From assembly GCF_020404765.1 (NCBI RefSeq), contig NZ_JAIVEM010000052.1, forward strand, positions 59,583-123,582: 64,000 nucleotides of DNA, written 5' to 3'. How positions within the stretch are numbered: position 1 is the first letter of the stretch; the number at the start of each line of letters is the position of its first letter. This stretch comes from Paenibacillus sp. BJ-4 (GTDB lineage: Bacteria > Bacillota > Bacilli > Paenibacillales > Paenibacillaceae). The notes beneath the pieces are model-generated. The model worked only from the letters and a program-made list of their open reading frames with translations, searched no databases and was not told the origin of the DNA. The position numbers and the translations under genes were made by a program. This document shows, in pieces, positions 55,338 through 63,902 of the stretch.

Positions 55338-56255
55338 GTGAATCAAATCTTTAGTGAAGTTCCGGACTCCAGGACGTGGAGCCATGTGGAAGAGATTCAT
55401 AAAGGCTGGTCTAAAGATAAGAAATACTATGTTCAAACCAATGACGACAGAGAATTGCTGCTGAAAATATCAGACATAACCCAATTTGAAAGAAAACAAC
55501 ATGAGTTTGAAGCTGTAAAAAAGCTGGATCATTTGGAGGGAATTTTAATGTCCCGGCCGCTTGGTTTTGGGATTTGCAACAACGAACAGTCTGTATACTC
55601 TTTATTCACCTGGATTGAGGGAGAAAATGCAGAGAAGATTATTCCCACCTTAAACGCTAACGACCAGTACCGATTCGGGTTTCGAGCAGGAGAAATATTA
55701 AGAAAAATGCACGAAAACCCGGCGAAGCAAGACCAAGCGCCATGGGCCGAATATTATAACGCCAAAATCAGCAGATACATTAGCAACTATAAGGGAAGCG
55801 GCATTCCTTTTAAGGGAGCAGATCAAACCATTCGCTTTATTGAGCAGCATCGCCATCTATTAGAACATCGTCCTCAAACGTTTCAGCACGGTGATTATCA
55901 TGTAGGCAATATGGTGGTTACGCAATCCGATGAACTGGGGATCATTGATTTTAATAGATTGGATTATGGAGACCCTTGGGAGGAATTCAATCGTATTACC
56001 TGGTGTGCGGCATTAAGCCCTTCATTCGCGTCGGGTCGTATCCACGGTTACTTTAACAACGATGTACCTGATTTATTTTTTAAATTAATGGCTTTGTATA
56101 TTGCAAGCAACCAAATTTCATCCATCCACTGGGCAATTTCGTTTGGGCAAAAAGAGGTTGACGATATGGTTCAGCGGGCTGAAGAGGTGCTGAATGCATA
56201 TGACGATTTTCAAACCTATATCCCCAAATGGTATTTGCCGAGTTACCGCGATTAA
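55338..56255 (+). CDS. Aminoglycoside phosphotransferase-like kinase (APH family)
   Basis: 305 residues from GTG 55338 (GGGAGGTGTCAT upstream). Kinase-like fold: N-lobe Lys in ELLLKISDI, GEILRKMHENP, the catalytic loop FQHGDYHVGNMVV (Asp and Asn), and the metal-binding IIDFNRLDYGDPWEEF. APH-family members phosphorylate small molecules such as antibiotics, homoserine, choline or sugars. The C-terminus is helical. The true substrate cannot be told from motifs. Confidence 0.85.
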   Translation: MNQIFSEVPDSRTWSHVEEIHKGWSKDKKYYVQTNDDRELLLKISDITQFERKQHEFEAVKKLDHLEGILMSRPLGFGICNNEQSVYSLFTWIEGENAEKIIPTLNANDQYRFGFRAGEILRKMHENPAKQDQAPWAEYYNAKISRYISNYKGSGIPFKGADQTIRFIEQHRHLLEHRPQTFQHGDYHVGNMVVTQSDELGIIDFNRLDYGDPWEEFNRITWCAALSPSFASGRIHGYFNNDVPDLFFKLMALYIASNQISSIHWAISFGQKEVDDMVQRAEEVLNAYDDFQTYIPKWYLPSYRD

Positions 56256-56284
56256 AAAAAGCAAAAGTTCCCTTTTAAAAAATG

Positions 56285-56320
56285 AAGACCGCCGCTCCAA
56301 AGAGTGACGGTCTATTTATA
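56285..56320. terminator. Shared terminator between the APH gene and the secreted-protein gene
   Basis: AGACCG / CGGTCT around a mismatched inner stem (CCGCTCC/GAGTGA), TATTTAT after. Weak. Confidence 0.45.
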
Positions 56321-56329
56321 CATGTTCCA

Positions 56330-56761
56330 TTATTGCTTCTTGATCTTGTACGTAAATTCCCAAACAGCTTGATTACCTGAATAACGTCCACGGTTTTCAG
56401 TAACCGTGACCTTTAACTTAACGGTAGAACCTTTGGCAGAAATCGTGGAGATCTTTACATTTTTGCTGGCTTCGCCTTCGTCAGGAACCTTGTCCTGTTC
56501 CTCAGCATACGCATACAGCTTGATGCTGCCACCTGATTTGACCTTCACCTTTACGCTGTTACCTTCACTAATGGACTTGCCAGCCACCTGAGCAGCAATT
56601 GCCCAATCGTTGCCAACATGATCATTGGATACCGGGGTTGCCTGCTGAAACGTTACGACATAGGTTGATGTTGCCGATGCTGCGAGCGCATACGTTCCGT
56701 TGAATAACAGGGATACCACTACGAATAGAATAGCCGATGCTTTCGTCCACATTCTATACAT
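56330..56761 (-). CDS. Secreted hypothetical protein, 143 residues
   Basis: Signal peptide (ILFVVVSLLFNGTYALAAS, cut near residue 28), then a beta-rich all-polar domain of about 115 residues with no cysteines: NDWAIAAQVAGKSISEG, VKVKVKSGGSIKLYAYAE, VKLKVTVTENRGRYSG, AVWEFTYKIKK. Looks like a single immunoglobulin or C2-like beta sandwich. No family is recognised. ATG 56761 (with an internal ATG 3 codons on) has GGAGAATAAG upstream. Confidence 0.7.
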   Translation of the reverse strand: MYRMWTKASAILFVVVSLLFNGTYALAASATSTYVVTFQQATPVSNDHVGNDWAIAAQVAGKSISEGNSVKVKVKSGGSIKLYAYAEEQDKVPDEGEASKNVKISTISAKGSTVKLKVTVTENRGRYSGNQAVWEFTYKIKKQ

Positions 56762-56975
56762 TCTTATTCTCCTGTCTCCTTCAGTTTGAGATATCGAAGG
56801 GAAAACCCCTCTAATCTTTTTATCGTATGCTACACAAATAATTGTTAATGGTTGGTAAAAAATGAATTTTACTTCTTATTGCATCACTTATGATGTAATG
56901 ATATTTAGAGCATTCATGTATCGTTCATTAGTTTGATAAAATAAGCTGGATAACGTGAAAGGAAGGGAAAACCTG

Positions 56976-57425
56976 ATGGAAAAAATGTATAGCCAACAAG
57001 AAATCATAGATATGATCATTAAGCTGCTTGAACAAACCTCGATATACGAAGAACAGTATGAGCAATATGTAAGACGACCTTTCCGTACGGATTTTTATGA
57101 TGATCTTAGCCCGTATGTGCAAGTGGGCAAGCGGGGTTATACGCTCCAGATGTACGAAAGAGGCATACAGATGCTGAACAAGCTTACGAAAGATGTAGAG
57201 GATGTGATTTATTGGATCATCGAAGATACGATTCACATCATTGCTCATCTAAATCTTCTTCGCAAATATAAAGTGGATAACATAAATACTCATTTAAATT
57301 ATACCAAGGAGATCATGAAGGAGCTGACCACTGCAATGAACAAAGCATTTTATGAAATTGGAGGAATCTATCAGGAATGGCATGAAGCGAATAGAAGGGG
57401 GAAGCTGGAGAACCCATTAAAGTAA
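56976..57425 (+). CDS. Cytoplasmic helical hypothetical protein, 149 residues
   Basis: ATG 56976 follows AAAGGAAGGG; the in-frame GTG at 56955 is in the ribosome site region. Hydrophilic, all-helix prediction, no signal or membrane part, acidic-basic mosaic (SQQEIIDMIIKLLEQTSIYEEQ, RGIQMLNKLTKDVEDVIYWI, YEIGGIYQEWHEANRRGKL). No family recognised with confidence; it might be an immunity-like or tetratricopeptide-like helper, which is a guess. It lies upstream of the siderophore operon promoter, 70 bases before its Fur box. Confidence 0.6.
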   Translation: MEKMYSQQEIIDMIIKLLEQTSIYEEQYEQYVRRPFRTDFYDDLSPYVQVGKRGYTLQMYERGIQMLNKLTKDVEDVIYWIIEDTIHIIAHLNLLRKYKVDNINTHLNYTKEIMKELTTAMNKAFYEIGGIYQEWHEANRRGKLENPLK

Positions 57426-57448
57426 AACAAAAAAGCTTAAAGAAACAG

Positions 57449-57502
57449 TTGACAATCACTCAGGTAAAATTTACACTTTTATATTAGTGATAATGATTAT
57501 CA
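57449..57502 (+). promoter_or_regulatory. Promoter with Fur box of the siderophore uptake operon
   Basis: TTGACA (57449-57454) and TACACT (57472-57477) at 17-base spacing, followed by TGATAATGATTATCA at 57488-57502, a perfect 7-1-7 Fur box, so transcription should be iron repressed. Confidence 0.9.
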
Positions 57503-57559
57503 GTATCATTAATTTTAAGTATATCTTGCACTTACTATATTTCAAAGGAGATTTACAAC

Positions 57560-58543
57560 ATGCGTCGTATGATGAACAAGAAATTCCACATGATTTTATG
57601 TGCGCTATTCGTAATGATCTTCGTTATTTCAGGCTGTGGGAATGCTGGCAGTTCCTCTGATTCATCTGCAAAACCCGCGTCCTCCACGAAGGAAGAGGTA
57701 AGTAGTAATTCTGATACGCGTACAGTCTCTACGGTAAAAGGAGATATTAAGGTACCCGCTAATCCTCAACGGATAGTAGTGAACTGGTATGTTGGCGATA
57801 TATTTACACTAGGGATTAAGCCAGCGGCAATAATGGGCTGGAAGCAAGAAACGATGCCTTTTTACGATAAGTTTAACGACATCCCCAATATTGAAAAGTG
57901 GGAAACTGAAGAAATTATGAAGTATGATCCTGATCTCATCATTACATATGATACAAAGGATTATGATAAGCTGTCTAAAATTGCGCCTGTCCTCGTCATT
58001 CCTGAGGATAAAATGACCTCCCTAGAACGGTTGAAGTTCCTTGGTCAGGCCACAGGACATGAAGCAGAAGCGGACAAAGTGATTTCACTCTTTGAAAGCA
58101 AGCTGAGTCAGGCCAAAGAAAAACTAAGCTCCGACATATTCAAGGACAAAACGTTTAGCATTTTCGAGGACTGGGGCAGTGGATCCTACGGAATATATTA
58201 TGAAACAGGCTCACGTGGAGGGACATTGCTTTACAATTATCTGGGGCTCCACAAACCCGAAAAGCTCAATACATTGGTTAAAAATTCCGGAGAGGGGCGA
58301 GGTTCTTTATCCTACGAGGTAGCTGCTGAATACTTTGGAGATTATGTCTTGTGGTTTAAGCAGGAGGGTAAGGAATCCGAATATGCGAAGACAAAAATCT
58401 GGAGCAGTATTCCAGCCGTTAAAAACGGACATATCATCGAAATTCCAGCGAAATATGCAGGACTGTTCTATTATTCGGACGTTGCTAGTATGACGGGACA
58501 GCTAGATTATATCATTAGCAAATTGCTGGATCAGGCTAAATAA
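57560..58543 (+). CDS. Siderophore-binding lipoprotein of an ABC importer
   Basis: 327 residues from ATG 57560 (AAAGGAGATTTACAAC upstream). Signal with lipobox VISGCGN (Cys near residue 27), then a Ser-rich linker and an FhuD/FeuA-type class III binding fold: NPQRIVVNWYVGDIFTLGIKP, YDPDLIITYDTKDYDKL and EYFGDYVLWFKQ. Binds a ferric siderophore outside the cell and hands it to the permeases encoded next. The Fur box upstream confirms iron control. Which siderophore is unknown. Confidence 0.88.
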   Translation: MRRMMNKKFHMILCALFVMIFVISGCGNAGSSSDSSAKPASSTKEEVSSNSDTRTVSTVKGDIKVPANPQRIVVNWYVGDIFTLGIKPAAIMGWKQETMPFYDKFNDIPNIEKWETEEIMKYDPDLIITYDTKDYDKLSKIAPVLVIPEDKMTSLERLKFLGQATGHEAEADKVISLFESKLSQAKEKLSSDIFKDKTFSIFEDWGSGSYGIYYETGSRGGTLLYNYLGLHKPEKLNTLVKNSGEGRGSLSYEVAAEYFGDYVLWFKQEGKESEYAKTKIWSSIPAVKNGHIIEIPAKYAGLFYYSDVASMTGQLDYIISKLLDQAK

Positions 58544-58576
58544 CGATGCATAATTGACCAACTAAGGGTGTAATCG

Positions 58577-59602
58577 ATGTCTACTCACAAAGAACCAAAT
58601 AAAAAAGGAATATTTCATTTTGTAAGCTACATGATCGTGGGCGTGTTCCTGCTCCTGGTGGTTACCGCAGCATCCATTACCTTTGGTGCTGCGGAAATGA
58701 GCTTGAAGCTGGCGTGGGGGGCTATATTTCAGTTTGATCCCAATATTACGGAACATCAAATTATTCACACCTTGCGTTTTCCACGCACCGTGGCAGATAT
58801 CATTGTAGGGTGCAGCTTGGCTGTGTGTGGGGCAATTATGCAGGGAACCACTCGTAATCCACTAGCGGATTCGGGACTCATTGGTATAAGTTCAGGCTCG
58901 ACATTTGCTATTGCCTTATGTATGGCCTTTTTGCCTGGTCGCACCTACGGGGAAACCATGCTGTATTCTTGCCTAGGTGCAGCAATCACTACAGGCATTA
59001 CGTATTACATCGCATCTAAAGGCAAGCGAGGCATGACGCCTCAGCGACTGGTGCTGGCAGGAATGTCCATCTCCATGCTTTTTGGTGCGTTTAGTACGTT
59101 TATCGCTATTAAGTATGAGATTGGCCAAGCCCTTGATTATTGGTCTGCTGGTGGTACAGCCAGCGCCAAGTGGGGTGAATTAGCTTTCATTGCGCCACTG
59201 TTTGTAGTAGGTTTGATCTGTGCCATCGTGCTTTCTCCCTCGATTACGATTTTGAGCTTCGGGGAGGATGTGGCATCAGGCTTGGGTATTCGTGCGAACA
59301 GGATTAAGCTGTTTTCAACCTTAATTGTATTAATTCTAACGGGGTTATCGGTTATTGTGGTCGGCCCTGTTGGCTTCGTTGGTTTGATCGTGCCACACAT
59401 TATGCGCCATCTGGTCGGAACGGATTATCGGTATATTATCCCGGCCTCAGCTTTGTATGGAGCAGTCTTTCTGTTGGCGGCGGATTTACTCGGACGACTG
59501 ATCAATCGTCCTCACGAAACACCCCTTGGCATTATTTTTGCCTTGGTGGGCGTACCCTATTTTCTCTACCTTGTGCGCAAGCAGAGGAGGGAGTTTAGTT
59601 GA
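58577..59602 (+). CDS. FecCD-type iron-siderophore permease (first)
   Basis: 341 residues, about ten membrane helices. Typical FecCD text: LRFPRTVADIIVGCSLAVCGAIMQGTTRNPLADSG, DYWSAGGTASAKWG, and GPVGFVGLIVPHIMRHLVGTDYR (coupling loop to the ATPase). Pairs with the next permease as a heterodimer. The two genes overlap (59599-59602). Confidence 0.92.
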   Translation: MSTHKEPNKKGIFHFVSYMIVGVFLLLVVTAASITFGAAEMSLKLAWGAIFQFDPNITEHQIIHTLRFPRTVADIIVGCSLAVCGAIMQGTTRNPLADSGLIGISSGSTFAIALCMAFLPGRTYGETMLYSCLGAAITTGITYYIASKGKRGMTPQRLVLAGMSISMLFGAFSTFIAIKYEIGQALDYWSAGGTASAKWGELAFIAPLFVVGLICAIVLSPSITILSFGEDVASGLGIRANRIKLFSTLIVLILTGLSVIVVGPVGFVGLIVPHIMRHLVGTDYRYIIPASALYGAVFLLAADLLGRLINRPHETPLGIIFALVGVPYFLYLVRKQRREFS

Positions 59603-60606
59603 AACTGTCCCGTAATACCAGGGGGATTAGCATTATTTTACTGTTAGTAGTGCTGACGCTGCTAGTGGCTGTACTCAGTATGAATGTTGGGAAAATGAAC
59701 CTTTCTCCACTCGAAGTTTTCAAGGTCATCATGGGCGAAGGAACGAGCAAACAGAACCTAATCGTGTTTGACTTTCGACTGCCACGTATTGTGCTTTCTA
59801 TATTGGTAGGTATTGGCATGGGGATATCAGGCTGTATTATGCAAAGCTTGCTCAAAAACGACATGGCCAGTCCGGGAACACTCGGCATCAGCTCAGGCTC
59901 AGGGTTATTTGTGCTTATGTATATTACGTTGTTCGCTAGTGAAGGATTGCTATCGCCTATTCTTCTTCCTGGGCTGGCTTTTGCAGGCGGCCTTACGGCA
60001 GCATTTTTGATTTTTATGCTTGCTTTCAGGCGGGGAAGAGACATCTCGCCTACAGGCTTAATTTTAACCGGTGTGGCTATGGGCAGTGGCTACAGCGCAT
60101 TATCTCTGATGTTGACACTCCGGCTAGATAAGCAACAGTATGACTTTGCTTTGAGATGGCAGGCTGGAGACCTGTGGGGGGACGACTGGAGCTATATTAT
60201 GGTGCTGCTCCCGTGGGTACTTATCATCTGCTTTTACGTTTTTTACAGGTCTAACACACTCAATACGTTGAATTTGGGAAATCAGACAGCATCGGGGCTC
60301 GGCGTAGCAATTAAAAGGGAATTTATCGGCTTGACGATCGCAGCGGTGGCTCTGGCCTCCGGTAGCGTGGCACTTGGCGGGAATTTCTTTTTTGTGGGGA
60401 TGGTCAGTCCCCATCTGGCTCGCAGGCTGGTAGGTCCCAATCATAAGCTGCTACTACCTACCACAGCATTAGTTGGTTCATTAGTCATTTTGATTGCTGA
60501 CACGCTTACTCGGACGATCAGTTTTGGTGCTGATATTCCAACTGGAATCATTATCACTATACTGGTTACCCCTTATTTTCTTTACTTGCTGTCGAAAGCC
60601 AGTTAA
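59599..60606 (+). CDS. FecCD-type iron-siderophore permease (second)
   Basis: 335 residues from TTG 59599, overlapping the preceding stop (TTGA), with GAGGAGGGA upstream. Membrane permease: FDFRLPRIVLSILVGIGMGISG, MQSLLKNDMASPGTLGISSG, LRWQAGDLWGDDW, NFFFVGMVSPHLARRLVGPNH. Completes the heterodimeric permease. No ATPase gene follows; as in Bacillus FeuBC, a shared ATPase such as YusV encoded elsewhere would be needed. Confidence 0.92.
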   Translation: MKLSRNTRGISIILLLVVLTLLVAVLSMNVGKMNLSPLEVFKVIMGEGTSKQNLIVFDFRLPRIVLSILVGIGMGISGCIMQSLLKNDMASPGTLGISSGSGLFVLMYITLFASEGLLSPILLPGLAFAGGLTAAFLIFMLAFRRGRDISPTGLILTGVAMGSGYSALSLMLTLRLDKQQYDFALRWQAGDLWGDDWSYIMVLLPWVLIICFYVFYRSNTLNTLNLGNQTASGLGVAIKREFIGLTIAAVALASGSVALGGNFFFVGMVSPHLARRLVGPNHKLLLPTTALVGSLVILIADTLTRTISFGADIPTGIIITILVTPYFLYLLSKAS

Positions 60607-60620
60607 TGTTTTATTCATGG

Positions 60621-60674
60621 AAAAGACGCTAACCCATGTCCAAGCAAAATACGACAGGGTTAACGTCTTTTTTA
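60621..60674 (+). terminator. Terminator of the siderophore operon
   Basis: AAAAGACGCTAACCC / GGGTTAACGTCTTTTTT with a 21-base loop; one bulge. The T run also marks the 3' end of the next minus-strand gene. Confidence 0.88.
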
Positions 60675-61106
60675 TTGTTCATTGGGCGATTCTTCATTGT
60701 CATAGCTCAATTGCCATTCAATTCCGAACTTATCTTTCAGGCTACCATAGCATTTGCTCCAGAATGTTTCTTGAAGCTCCATGTTTACGGTCCCACCTTC
60801 TTTTAACTTATGAAAGTACGATCGAATTTTCTCCTCGTCTTTATTAACAATGGCCAGACTGATATTGTTCCCTGCAACAAAAGGCATTCCAGGAAAAACG
60901 TCTGAAAACATCACATTACTTCCATCAATATGAAGTCGCGTGTGCATGACCAAATTTTTAGCTTCTTCCGGTAGAGGATAATCGGGATTGGGCGGTGCTT
61001 CACCGAACGTCATGATTTGTGGTTTCTCAGTCCCAAATGCCTCTGCGTAAAACTCCGCTGCTTCACGACAATTTCCATTAAAGTTAAGATAAACATCAAC
61101 AGACAT
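60672..61106 (-). CDS. PhnB-like VOC protein
   Basis: 144 residues from ATG 61106, 7-8 bases after AAGGAGTG; an in-frame ATG 27 bases upstream is less likely. VOC fold of the PhnB/glyoxalase-like subfamily: DVYLNFNGNCREAAEFYAEAFG, SNVMFSDVFPG, FWSKCYGSLKDKFGIEWQLSY. Metal ligands are probably absent in part (the first His is Asn), typical of the PhnB-like group. Function unknown. Confidence 0.85.
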   Translation of the reverse strand: MSVDVYLNFNGNCREAAEFYAEAFGTEKPQIMTFGEAPPNPDYPLPEEAKNLVMHTRLHIDGSNVMFSDVFPGMPFVAGNNISLAIVNKDEEKIRSYFHKLKEGGTVNMELQETFWSKCYGSLKDKFGIEWQLSYDNEESPNEQ

Positions 61107-61316
61107 GTGTTTCACTCCTTCAAGGATCATCATTTTTCCATACTATACGACCTTATTTCATTATTTACCTGCAAACAAACAAAAATACAATATGATCCGT
61201 TTTGCGAAAGTATTTGCGGCTTAACATGTTCAATTTTTAAAACAAATGGGCATTATGATCAAAGTAATGGTATGATAGCTTAGTTAAATCTGAACGACTA
61301 GTAATGGAGTGATCAT

Positions 61317-61514
61317 ATGGGTGGAAAAAGCAAGGGCGGCGGGACCGGCAGAGGTACAGGCAGTAAGGGCTGGACACGCTGGAACAAAACTGCGAAGCCA
61401 GTAAGGACAAAAAGCGCTTCTACAAGCGCACCGGGGAGCAAAGCAGCAGGTGGCACAAAAGGCGGCACTGCCAAACCAACAAGGAATAAAAGCGGCGGCA
61501 ACAGTAGCAAATAA
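61317..61514 (+). CDS. Small basic Gly/Lys/Thr-rich protein, 65 residues
   Basis: ATG 61317 with TGGAGTGATC upstream. Low-complexity, very basic (Lys, Arg, Gly, Ser, Thr), no hydrophobic part: GGKSKGGGTGRGTGSKGW, TKSASTSAPGSKAAGG. A spore or DNA-binding small protein is possible. A clean terminator follows at 61546-61582. The minus-strand frames of the same region are longer but Pro/Leu artifacts. Confidence 0.55.
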   Translation: MGGKSKGGGTGRGTGSKGWTRWNKTAKPVRTKSASTSAPGSKAAGGTKGGTAKPTRNKSGGNSSK

Positions 61515-61545
61515 GCCGGGCAAGTATAAGTTGTCGTAAATGGTG

Positions 61546-61582
61546 AACATCTGATTAAGCAAGAACAATCAGATGTTTTTTT
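61546..61582 (+). terminator. Terminator after the small basic gene
   Basis: AACATCTGATT / AATCAGATGTT with a 10-base loop and T7. Confidence 0.93.
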
Positions 61583-61629
61583 AATCATTTTACTCATACT
61601 CCCATACTAGAACCAGAAGCAGGTGAATC

Positions 61630-62322
61630 GTGAGAATTAACAAGTACATAAGTGAGACTGGGTTCTGCTCACGTCGGGAAAGCAACAGGCTGATTGCAGC
61701 AGGACGAATTACGATTAATGGTAACGTTTGTGAAGCGGGTGCGGATGTAGAGCCACAGGATATCGTGCTGATCGATGGCGAGGCTATTCCGCTTAATTCC
61801 AGTGAACCTGTATACTTGGCGCTAAATAAGCCTATCGGCGTTGTATGTACGGCAGCGGAACAAGTGGAGGGCAATATTATTCGTTATGTCAATTATCCTT
61901 CACGTATTTTTGCCATTGGCAGGCTGGATAAAGCGTCTGAGGGACTCATTCTATTAACCAACGATGGCAGTATTGTCAATCAAATGATGCGTTCCGAGCA
62001 TGGTCATGAGAAGGAATATGTAGTGACTGTAGACAAACCTGTTACAAACGAGTTTACGCAGGCCATGTCTCGTGGCGTTGAAATATTGAACGTCATTACC
62101 AAACCGTGCAAGGTTGATCGTACGAGCGAATACGAGTTCCGCATTATTTTGACGCAGGGGCTGAATCTGCAAATTCGCAGAATGTGCAAGGCTCTAGGAT
62201 ACAGAGTGCTGAAGCTTGAGCGTATCCGGATCATGAATATTACCTTAGACAAGCTGGAGCGGGGACAATGGAGACATCTAGACAGGGAGGAACTGGAGTT
62301 ACTTCTTTCTAAGTTGAAATGA
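61630..62322 (+). CDS. rluF: 23S rRNA pseudouridine synthase RluF-like
   Basis: 230 residues from GTG 61630. N-terminal S4 domain (RINKYISETGFCSRRESNRLI), then the RsuA/RluBEF core with catalytic Asp in IGRLDKASEGLILLTND, ALNKPIGVVCT and EYEFRIILTQGLNLQIRRMCKALG. Converts uridine to pseudouridine in 23S rRNA (U2604 in E. coli RluF). The stop overlaps the ATG of a short frame (ATGA at 62319-62322). Confidence 0.9.
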   Translation: MRINKYISETGFCSRRESNRLIAAGRITINGNVCEAGADVEPQDIVLIDGEAIPLNSSEPVYLALNKPIGVVCTAAEQVEGNIIRYVNYPSRIFAIGRLDKASEGLILLTNDGSIVNQMMRSEHGHEKEYVVTVDKPVTNEFTQAMSRGVEILNVITKPCKVDRTSEYEFRIILTQGLNLQIRRMCKALGYRVLKLERIRIMNITLDKLERGQWRHLDREELELLLSKLK

Positions 62323-62435
62323 TGGATACAACGAAAGTTTATTTTAAGAAGCATTTATTCGAAGCAGGCAAAGGGGAATCTCTTACCAAATTCGAGAAAT
62401 TGCTTAGTCCATTGTCTGCTACTATGGAGGCATAA
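62319..62435 (+). CDS. Short frame overlapping rluF, 38 residues
   Basis: ATG 62319 (ATGA overlap with rluF stop), product begins with MMDTTKVYFKKHLFEA and is Lys-rich, hydrophilic. No ribosome site of its own except by coupling. It might be the start of a lost gene: downstream sequence to 62965 has only remnants. Low confidence. Confidence 0.3.
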   Translation: MMDTTKVYFKKHLFEAGKGESLTKFEKLLSPLSATMEA

Positions 62436-62480
62436 CAGAGGAGAGGCTAACAAGCAACTACCATAACCGAAAAAAGGGCT

Positions 62481-62525
62481 GATCGTTATCCTGATGGTAA
62501 CCTGATAGAAATTTCTAACTATTAA
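62481..62525 (+). pseudogene. Remnant C-terminus of a VOC protein
   Basis: DRYPDGNLIEISNY then TAA: the last residues of a glyoxalase/VOC protein (compare [11 protein letters not shown] in the gene at 50595). Nothing else of the gene is left. Confidence 0.55.
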
Positions 62526-62904
62526 GTTAAACCCCTAGCAGTAAGCTTGAACATAATTTCCAAGTGTTTACATAGAAAGTCATCATGTGTTAAGATTGCT
62601 TTAATTGATAAGGACGGAGGGGTTACGTGTGCTAATCTAATTCTTCGATATTCTTTGCACAATGTATTAAATAGTGATTTAAGGCTATTGGTGTGCACAG
62701 TAATCGAAGAACGGTTTGCCTTCACGGTAACCTAGTTTAGTTATATGCAAATGGAGGCAGGGGTAACTCTATCCTCATTCTGTATAGACTGAATATAAAG
62801 AAAATGAAATGAACTTTGTTGATCTATCCGGTGTAGGACTGCGAGTCTATCATAAGATAATCACCATATTGCGTTCATTTCCAAATTCTTTTTTCGATTA
62901 CTGT

Positions 62905-62934
62905 AAACACAGGCTAATATCCTGTGTTTTTTTG
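62905..62934 (+). terminator. Terminator upstream of the alpha/beta hydrolase gene, no gene before it
   Basis: AAACACAGG / CCTGTGTTT with a 7-base loop and T7. Upstream 62526-62904 contains no convincing gene, only short unsupported frames, so it may end a small RNA or a lost gene. Confidence 0.75.
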
Positions 62935-62965
62935 TTATATATAGTATTGGAGGGAGGAATTCTAC

Positions 62966-63817
62966 ATGAACGAACAACTAATAAAAATCGATGGAATAGA
63001 AATATGTACCGACAGTTTCGGAAAGCGAGTTAACCCGGCAATATTACTGATTATGGGTGCCCAATCCTCACTGGTTTGGTGGGAAGAAGAATTCTGCCAG
63101 CGTTTAGCAGATACGGGGCGTTTTGTCGTTCGTTATGATAACCGAGATGTTGGACGTTCTACAACTTACGAACCTGGTCAACCGGACTATACTTTCGAAG
63201 ACATGGCAGATGATGCGATTCGAGTATTGGATGCTTATAAGATTGAGCAAGCGCATATCGTAGGGATGTCCATGGGTGGAATGCTGACTCAAATGATAGC
63301 TCTACGACATCCAGAAAGAGTTCTAACCATTACTCTTTTAGCAACGTCCAATTTTGCTCCAGATCTTCCACCGATGGAGGAAAAGGTTATGGACTATTTC
63401 TCGAATATGGGAACAATAGATTGGACGAACGAACAATCAGTCGTCGATTTTGTGATAGGTAGATCAAGAATTTTAGTAGGTTCAAAACACCCTTTCGATG
63501 AGAATAAAGTTTATAAATTAGCAAAAGAAGAATGGAAAAGAAGTAACAATATAGCCAGCATGAACAATCACGCAATGCTGTCAGGTGGAGAATCCTATCT
63601 GGCTAGGACAGGGGAAATAAACGTCCCTGCTCTGGTGATTCACGGTACTGAAGATCCGATTATCCCTTATGAACACGGAATAAATCTTGCTAACGAAATT
63701 CCAGGTGCAGTTTTACTGACATTGGAAGGTGCCGGGCATGAGCTTCACTATGACGACTGGGATTTAATAATCGATTCTATCTCAAATCACACTTCGATAC
63801 CCAATAAGTTCAGCTAA
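62966..63817 (+). CDS. Alpha/beta hydrolase
   Basis: 283 residues from ATG 62966 (GGAGGGAGGAATTCTAC upstream). Nucleophile elbow VGMSMGGMLTQM with Ser near residue 105, catalytic Asp in HGTEDPIIPYEHG, and His in EGAGHELHYDDW. The oxyanion turn is LIMGAQSSLVWWEEE, and YDNRDVGRST is typical of the esterase/aclacinomycin methylesterase (RdmC-like) group. No signal peptide. Substrate unknown. Followed by the IS end. Confidence 0.9.
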   Translation: MNEQLIKIDGIEICTDSFGKRVNPAILLIMGAQSSLVWWEEEFCQRLADTGRFVVRYDNRDVGRSTTYEPGQPDYTFEDMADDAIRVLDAYKIEQAHIVGMSMGGMLTQMIALRHPERVLTITLLATSNFAPDLPPMEEKVMDYFSNMGTIDWTNEQSVVDFVIGRSRILVGSKHPFDENKVYKLAKEEWKRSNNIASMNNHAMLSGGESYLARTGEINVPALVIHGTEDPIIPYEHGINLANEIPGAVLLTLEGAGHELHYDDWDLIIDSISNHTSIPNKFS

Positions 63818-63867
63818 TGTGTACGATAGCTGAATAAAGCCGTTTTTGAGAGAAGCAATCTTCCTGA

Positions 63868-63891
63868 ATAAAAAGGCAATCTCCTTTTTTA
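63868..63891 (+). terminator. Small terminator after the alpha/beta hydrolase gene
   Basis: AAAAAGG-CAATCT-CCTTTTTT. Short stem, moderate strength. Confidence 0.5.
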
Positions 63892-63902
63892 GGGGGTGGT
63901 AT

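Noticed and set aside
62522..62735. Overlapping short frames on both strands after the VOC remnant
   Set aside because: No ribosome sites, no recognised protein features; possibly decayed sequence, so not listed as genes.
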